Origin: Theristus sp. LFF4_11
Lineage: Eukaryota > Nematoda > Chromadorea > Monhysterida > Xyalidae
Length of the DNA stretch: 64,000 nt
Reading direction: 5' to 3'
Assembly: GCA_030248135.1 (NCBI GenBank)
Contig: JASANC010005327.1
Span: 19,736 to 83,735 of the forward strand
Position numbers and translations under genes: made by a program. Below, in pieces: positions 59,201 to 64,000 of the stretch. How positions within the stretch are numbered: the stretch's first letter is position 1; every line of letters begins with the position of its first letter. The notes below the pieces were generated by a model. The model was not told the origin of the DNA, ran no database searches, and worked only from the letters and a program-made list of their open reading frames with translations.

Positions 59201-62200
59201 TGGAACCAACCTGAGAAATAGAAAACGTTAGGCAGAGACTGCATTTGCCATTTCGTTCATTGAGCGGTAGTGGCAAAAATGATGTACCTAATCGGTAGTT
59301 TTCGTAGAGTATGAGTTTTTATCAGTAGTTTGTAAAATCCAGAATCCGACTACTGGGAAGCAGACAACGGGACAGCTTCGCAACAAACGCCTTGGTCAGG
59401 CGTTGCTCACCGTGTGACGAGCCATTTGCCTTCGCTGGTGTGCACAAATCGCGTGCCCAACGACGGATACCAATCCTCCAGCAACGTGTCAATGCACTCG
59501 ACCACCAACGACAGCAGGCGTGTCCGTGCGATTGTGTCCGAGCGAAGTTGCACCGTGCTCATTGTGGACGCGTCAGACGCGTTGCTCGCTGCGTATCTGA
59601 CCATTGGTGCAAACGATCGTGTTCATGCTCACAACTCACCAACCAACCTGGTGCTCAACAAGCAATCAACACTCCGAAATGTTGACAAAAACAGCCAGTC
59701 AACAGGTACTGCACAGAGTACAAGAATAAAGACGAACTTCAACGTCAGAACCAAATCCGGAACGTAGATCTCGAGTTGTCGTGCTTTTTCGGATCGTGCT
59801 GCGCGCCAGACGCCATCCTCGTGACGCGCCAACCAGCGAACCTAACAAAATTGGAAAAGGTCCATTGAGATGTGCGCGTTTGTAAGCACATGTTTTTGTG
59901 CTAAGTTGCACAGGCCAAACGCACTGCCCTTGTGCGTGTGTTCGTGGCACGTGCAGCGTCATGCGCTGAACAAATGCACGGTGCTTTCAGCAGTGCCTTA
60001 CCTCATCATAATTGACGTCGCGTATCTGCGCGAGTGGGAGGAACTCTTTCAGACTGAACAGCATTTGGTCGAACGCACGAATCTCGAGTCCAGTCTGCCA
60101 GAGCAGCCACATCGGCCGATTCGCAGACAACACTCGCTTCAATGAGGCGTCGCCCGCAGAACGCTTGCCACTGAGCTCGGTCGACAAGTAGCTGAACAGA
60201 AAGTAGACATACATTTGCAGTTGAGGCAGGGCACTCACAATTGAACAACGCTCGATTGGTGGTAGCAAAATAGAGAACTTTTGCAGTTGTGTCGAAAATT
60301 TTAACACGGCCAACTGGACCAAGACCAGTCAGTAAGTCTAGCCCCAGAAAACCTGCACTGGGTCAACTGTATTATTGTCTCTTCTCACCAAATACCACAA
60401 AAAATGAGAGAATCTTCAGAATCAATCAATCTTCACCGATCAATAATGGACGGCAGTTGTTCATCACCAAGCAGTCGAGTGAGCAAGCGAGACCAGAACC
60501 CGCTAGGAACGTACGACATCAGATAGATGCGTCTGACGCTCGTCTCTGGCTTGCAGTGCACGTGCAGTGCGTATTTGTTGTCGAGTGTTGGTGTCACTTG
60601 GCCTGACTCGCACGAGTCAATGTCTGTTCGAGTAAGATTGGAAGTAATAGTTGAATGTTGAATGCGTCTGATTTGTCACGCTCGCAAGCAAAGACTCAAT
60701 GCAACAAAGCCAACCAACCAGAGCAACGTTCCGATGGGGTGACCACCGTGCCGGCTGGGCGTTTTGGGTGTTGCAAGGTGAACAAGGGCGGCAATGCGGG
60801 CGTGGGGTGAGTGTGTGCCACTGGTGAGCCAGGCGACTGTGATTGGTCGTCACACGGGGATGGGGGTGCGTAGACAGAGGTGGACAGCTGCAGGCGCTGC
60901 AAACAAATACACGCATGATGATGGTGGATTGCACCGGAAAACTTTGAATACACTCACTCACACGATACTGGGTTAATCAAATGTGGATTGCTGATTGGTA
61001 GCTTCATGGAAGCATGACCAAGCAGCTCTATTGAGGTGCAAGCCAACTGAATGCACAAAGGTGACTATCGTTGCAACTGCGAACACGCATGCACCTGCAG
61101 TTCTCGCGCGGTCACGTTTGCAGCAGCACTCGGCTGTGCCTGTGCGTCGCCCTGTGTCACCTCGACGAGTCCACCGTGGCCAGCGTTGTAGTGCAGACTG
61201 CCACTGTTCGCCTGCTGTTGTATCATCGATGACGTCATCGACATGAACATCGCCGACTTCTTCGCAATCTCGCTGTCCACTGCTTTCGTCTTCGCTGGCT
61301 TCTTTTTCAGACGAGCTTGCAACTGCCAGCCTTTCGTGCGCAGTGGCAACTGAAATTTTTTTACCAATCTTCACGATTTTTACGAACTGCTTTACGATTT
61401 TCATTTTTTTTCTACCACATGTTTTTTTTCTGCAATCTGTGTGACCGTGTGCATGGCCAACAATGTCTCAGTTCCAATCAACGTTCCTCCTTTTTCTTCC
61501 ACAACCAAGAACTCGTACAAACCAGCACTTCGCTGCTCGGATAGCCTCCCCTCAGCTGATATTCGTCTGGCAACAACGATGGAATCAACAGATTGCGCCC
61601 GTCCCATGTCAAGGCCAACTCGAACTTTTGCAACAGATTCAGAATGTAGCCGCGCACGTTCAGTGGCGTGTATTTGGTCGCTTTGAACAGCAGCTTCAGA
61701 TCTTCGAGGCGCATTAGCCCTGCAACGATTCGCTTTATACAGTGATTCAACCAGTCAAAGTCAATCCGTTCATGGGTTGTTTGTATCAGATTAAAGCGAC
61801 ACATCAGCTGCTAAATGCCACAACAAACGTTCAGCTCAGCAAAAACTCTGACAACAAACCATTCTTCGCGAACGGATTGATCTCTCGTATCGTGATCACA
61901 TGTGCCAGAACATCGCACAGCCACTGCGGATCGACGAAATACAAATCTTTCAGTGTTGCGTCCTCGTAGTGCAGCATTACACCTGCGCGAACATCACACC
62001 AAAGTTTTAGACTTGAATTTTTACACAACGGTTTGGTTATTTGGTTAAAAATCATTCTCATACAATATAACCAATCAGCTCTTAAGAACTGAATGCAACC
62101 AATGACTCCCATAGAGTTTTTGTTTTGCTTTGCTGCAAACTTCATAAACTTCTCACCAACCGTTATCATGAAGAAAGCCAACGGCTTGATTGAGTTCGGC

Positions 62201-64000
62201 TAAGTCTCGAAAAGGCCTGCCGAACCTGGCGAGCATTTGCTGCTGCACCAGTTGTTTGAAATTGTCGCCGCTGAACACCGGATCCTTGCTGGACGACTTG
62301 CGATCGTCCGCCAATGAAGAGACGATCTGAAAACTCAATAATAGTTTGAAATTCTGATGTTCAGTAAATTGGCTAGAATCAACCAAATGACAAAGCAATG
62401 AGTGCATGAATTGAATTCAATAGTAACCGGCTGTTCTTGTATGACAGCAAATAAGACTACACCTCAAATGGAACTGAAACGACAACAGCCAGCACTTTTT
62501 GCAGGCAGCTGATTGGTCGCACTTGGAAACGCCGAACTAATTAGTAGCGTGACGCAGCTACTGAACGACTACCACGTGCACGTTGGTTGCGTCTGTATCT
62601 TACCTCCTCCAACGCCAAGTAGGACGCAGGCACCTTCTGTTCGAGCAATCGTTCTTTGCTGCCAGGCGAACGTTGCTCATACGCGGTGGTGTAGATCTGC
62701 TGTGCCAGGTGCGCAATGTTGTAGCGTGTTTTCGAGGACACGATCACGCTCTCAACGCATCGAGGCAGCCCTTTTCTTATCGTGATCTTGCACCGCAACG
62801 AAACGCTCTGCAGAAAGTGAATGTTGGCAATTGTTGATTGGTTATGAGATTCAGAGCTGTGTTTACGCTGATTAGAAATACCGTAAAAATTTAGTGTATT
62901 TTTTTCATTTTGAACGAGTCCTTAGGTGAAAACAGTGGTTGTGGCAACAAAATTCAAACTTCAGTTTCACCCACTCCCCTCACCTCGAATCATCTGCTGC
63001 AACTCGTCTGACGAAAAAGATGGTGGAAATTTCTGTTCGTTCATGAGAATTTCGTCAAAGTGCGTACCAACGATGATCACTGGTGAGCCGGGTGCACGGG
63101 CCTGACACACACACAATGAAGTTTTTAACAGCAAAGCAACAATCTAACAATCTGGCATGAAGCGTAATATGATAGTTGGAGAACGATTCTACCGCATTAT
63201 CAAGCAATGAACCTGAATGTTGACGAGCCACTGCTGAATCTCGTCGATTCCCGCTTCGCCGTCCGTGATGCGCCAGACGACCAGATACAGCGGATCGGCG
63301 GGACAGAAAATACTGGTGCGTCGCGTAGTACTCTCGCTGCAATTGGGCAGGCCGCAAAATAATCAGCAGAAACTGTTGCTGGTTGCCGAGACACTCAGAC
63401 ACCACAGTGCAGTGTCCACACTCCACAAACCTGTCCCCCGAAATCCCACGTGCGAAACGTAATCGGGCCATAGGTGGCGAGTCCCTTTGTCTTTTTCGGC
63501 TCATAGGTCCAGTCGCTGACGTCGACGCCCACCGTTGAGATGTTGCCCCCTTTCGCCGTTTTCGCCCCGATGCTCTTATGACCCATGCGCTTCGCCCAAG
63601 TCTGAAGGAATAGGCAGCATTTTTGGTTCGTTTCCGATCGTAAGTGTTGGTTGAAAATCAAAACAAACGAAACTAAACGACTATTGTTTATGTATTTTAT
63701 AATTTCTGAAGCGCACGGCATGCTCTATCATAAATCGGTCAATGAAGCCACAATCTACAAAAAAAGGATTTCTCATCAGTTCAACCATAATCGGAAGTTG
63801 ATTATACTCAAACAGAAACACAGGAAATAAAAAGGAACCAGAAGAACACAAGGTACATCTAACTCTAACGAAACACACGTGACGCACGACCGACCGCGTT
63901 GTTTTCATTCTGTCGAAACCAAAAAGTTGTTGCCAGAATACTAGGAAAAGAATAAAACTAAAGTAATTCTTGACAGAAAATGTGATTATTGAACCACTCT
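53247..64000 (-). CDS. LRRK1: LRRK1-type Roc-COR-kinase protein, 5' part outside window
   Basis: About 27 exons on the minus strand from 63601 to the stop at 53247-53249. Upstream ANK/LRR exons and the Roc P-loop lie beyond the right edge. Exons include 63601-63431, 63336-63213, 63101-62984, 62807-62604, 62326-62161, 61982-61860, 61719-61529, 61349-61095, 60623-60438, 60191-60002, 59841-59764, 59602-~59408, 58322-~58090, 58012-~57760, 57472-~57357, 57145-~57015 and 53702-53247. In order: Roc (ITFRTWDFGGQ, LYLVVW, VIIVGTHFDE), COR (DLYFVDPQWLCDVLAHVITI; MSYVPSGFWSRLLTRLL), kinase with GRGAFGFVF, VALK lysine, IIYRDLKSENVLV, the DYG variant of DFG in LGDYGIS, and MAPE, then a beta-propeller-like C-terminal region ending WRTDDWTAA. 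Roc-COR kinases bind GTP and phosphorylate Rabs; LRRK1 acts in endosome trafficking. The exon 63336-63213 has an apparent frameshift. Confidence 0.9.
54110..54173. mobile_element. 64-bp palindromic mini-element in an LRRK1 intron
   Basis: TACAGGGCGTCT at the left and AGACGCCCTGTA at the right are perfect 12-bp inverted repeats, starting and ending in TA as Tc1/mariner targets do. The 40-bp centre is AT-rich. The TACAGGG start resembles the outer end of the large inverted repeat at 29,073. It is non-coding. Confidence 0.75.

Noticed and set aside
1..64000. CRISPR arrays, bacterial operons, prophage or viral genes
   Set aside because: All confident genes are intron-bearing animal genes, and the repeats are palindromic or homopolymeric elements, not spaced direct repeats.
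1..64000. tRNA or rRNA genes
   Set aside because: I found no cloverleaf with both promoter boxes on reading through; a covariance-model scan would settle it.

Overview
The window is animal nuclear DNA, not bacterial or viral. Its genes are split by many short GT-AG introns (about 50-400 bp) and encode conserved animal families. Exon phases close exactly in almost every gene I rebuilt. A nematode or other ecdysozoan is the best guess. Reasons: one gene encodes a small secreted Gly/Tyr/Met-rich peptide, several start codons sit just downstream of a lone 3' splice-site-like sequence (as spliced-leader acceptors do), and the aquaporins are of the divergent AQP11 type. I cannot name the species.

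Layout. 1,704-5,521 (+): ankyrin-repeat protein with a long Ser/Asp-rich tail. 6,245-10,189 (-): CCDC47, an ER translocon/PAT-complex subunit. 10,575-21,440: a repeat-dominated stretch made of G/C-homopolymer modules, a 140-bp AT-rich module in four copies and a ~700-bp unit in two copies. Inside or beside it lie a secreted GYM-rich peptide gene (14,731-15,368), a single-PDZ-domain gene (16,149-16,582) and an unrecognised coding-like region (16,853-17,993). 21,880-28,598 (+): SNX13. 30,954-37,030 (+): VPS16. 38,143-39,077 (+): CISD3. 39,332-42,310 and 43,219-44,682 (+): two tandem AQP11-like aquaporins. 45,412-51,293 (-): UBE3A-type HECT ubiquitin ligase. 53,247 to beyond the right edge (-): LRRK1-type Roc-COR-kinase protein, cut by the window.

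The right two thirds are gene-dense and rich in membrane-traffic and endolysosomal genes: SNX13 (ER/endosome contact sorting nexin), VPS16 (HOPS/CORVET core) and LRRK1 (a kinase acting on endosomal Rab pathways). This may be coincidence, since animal genomes rarely cluster genes by pathway, except that closely spaced same-strand genes in nematodes can be operons. Spacings of 255 bp (CISD3 to the first aquaporin) and about 0.9 kb (between the aquaporins) are compatible with that.

Points that stand out: both pore boxes of both aquaporins read His-Pro instead of Asn-Pro; the last exon of the two aquaporins is nearly identical in DNA while the other exons have diverged; a HECT exon has a perfect 130-bp partial duplicate in the next intron; the LRRK1 Roc exon carries an apparent one-base frameshift; several palindromic MITE-like elements sit in introns; and the octamer CTGATTGG is strongly over-represented in non-coding DNA.
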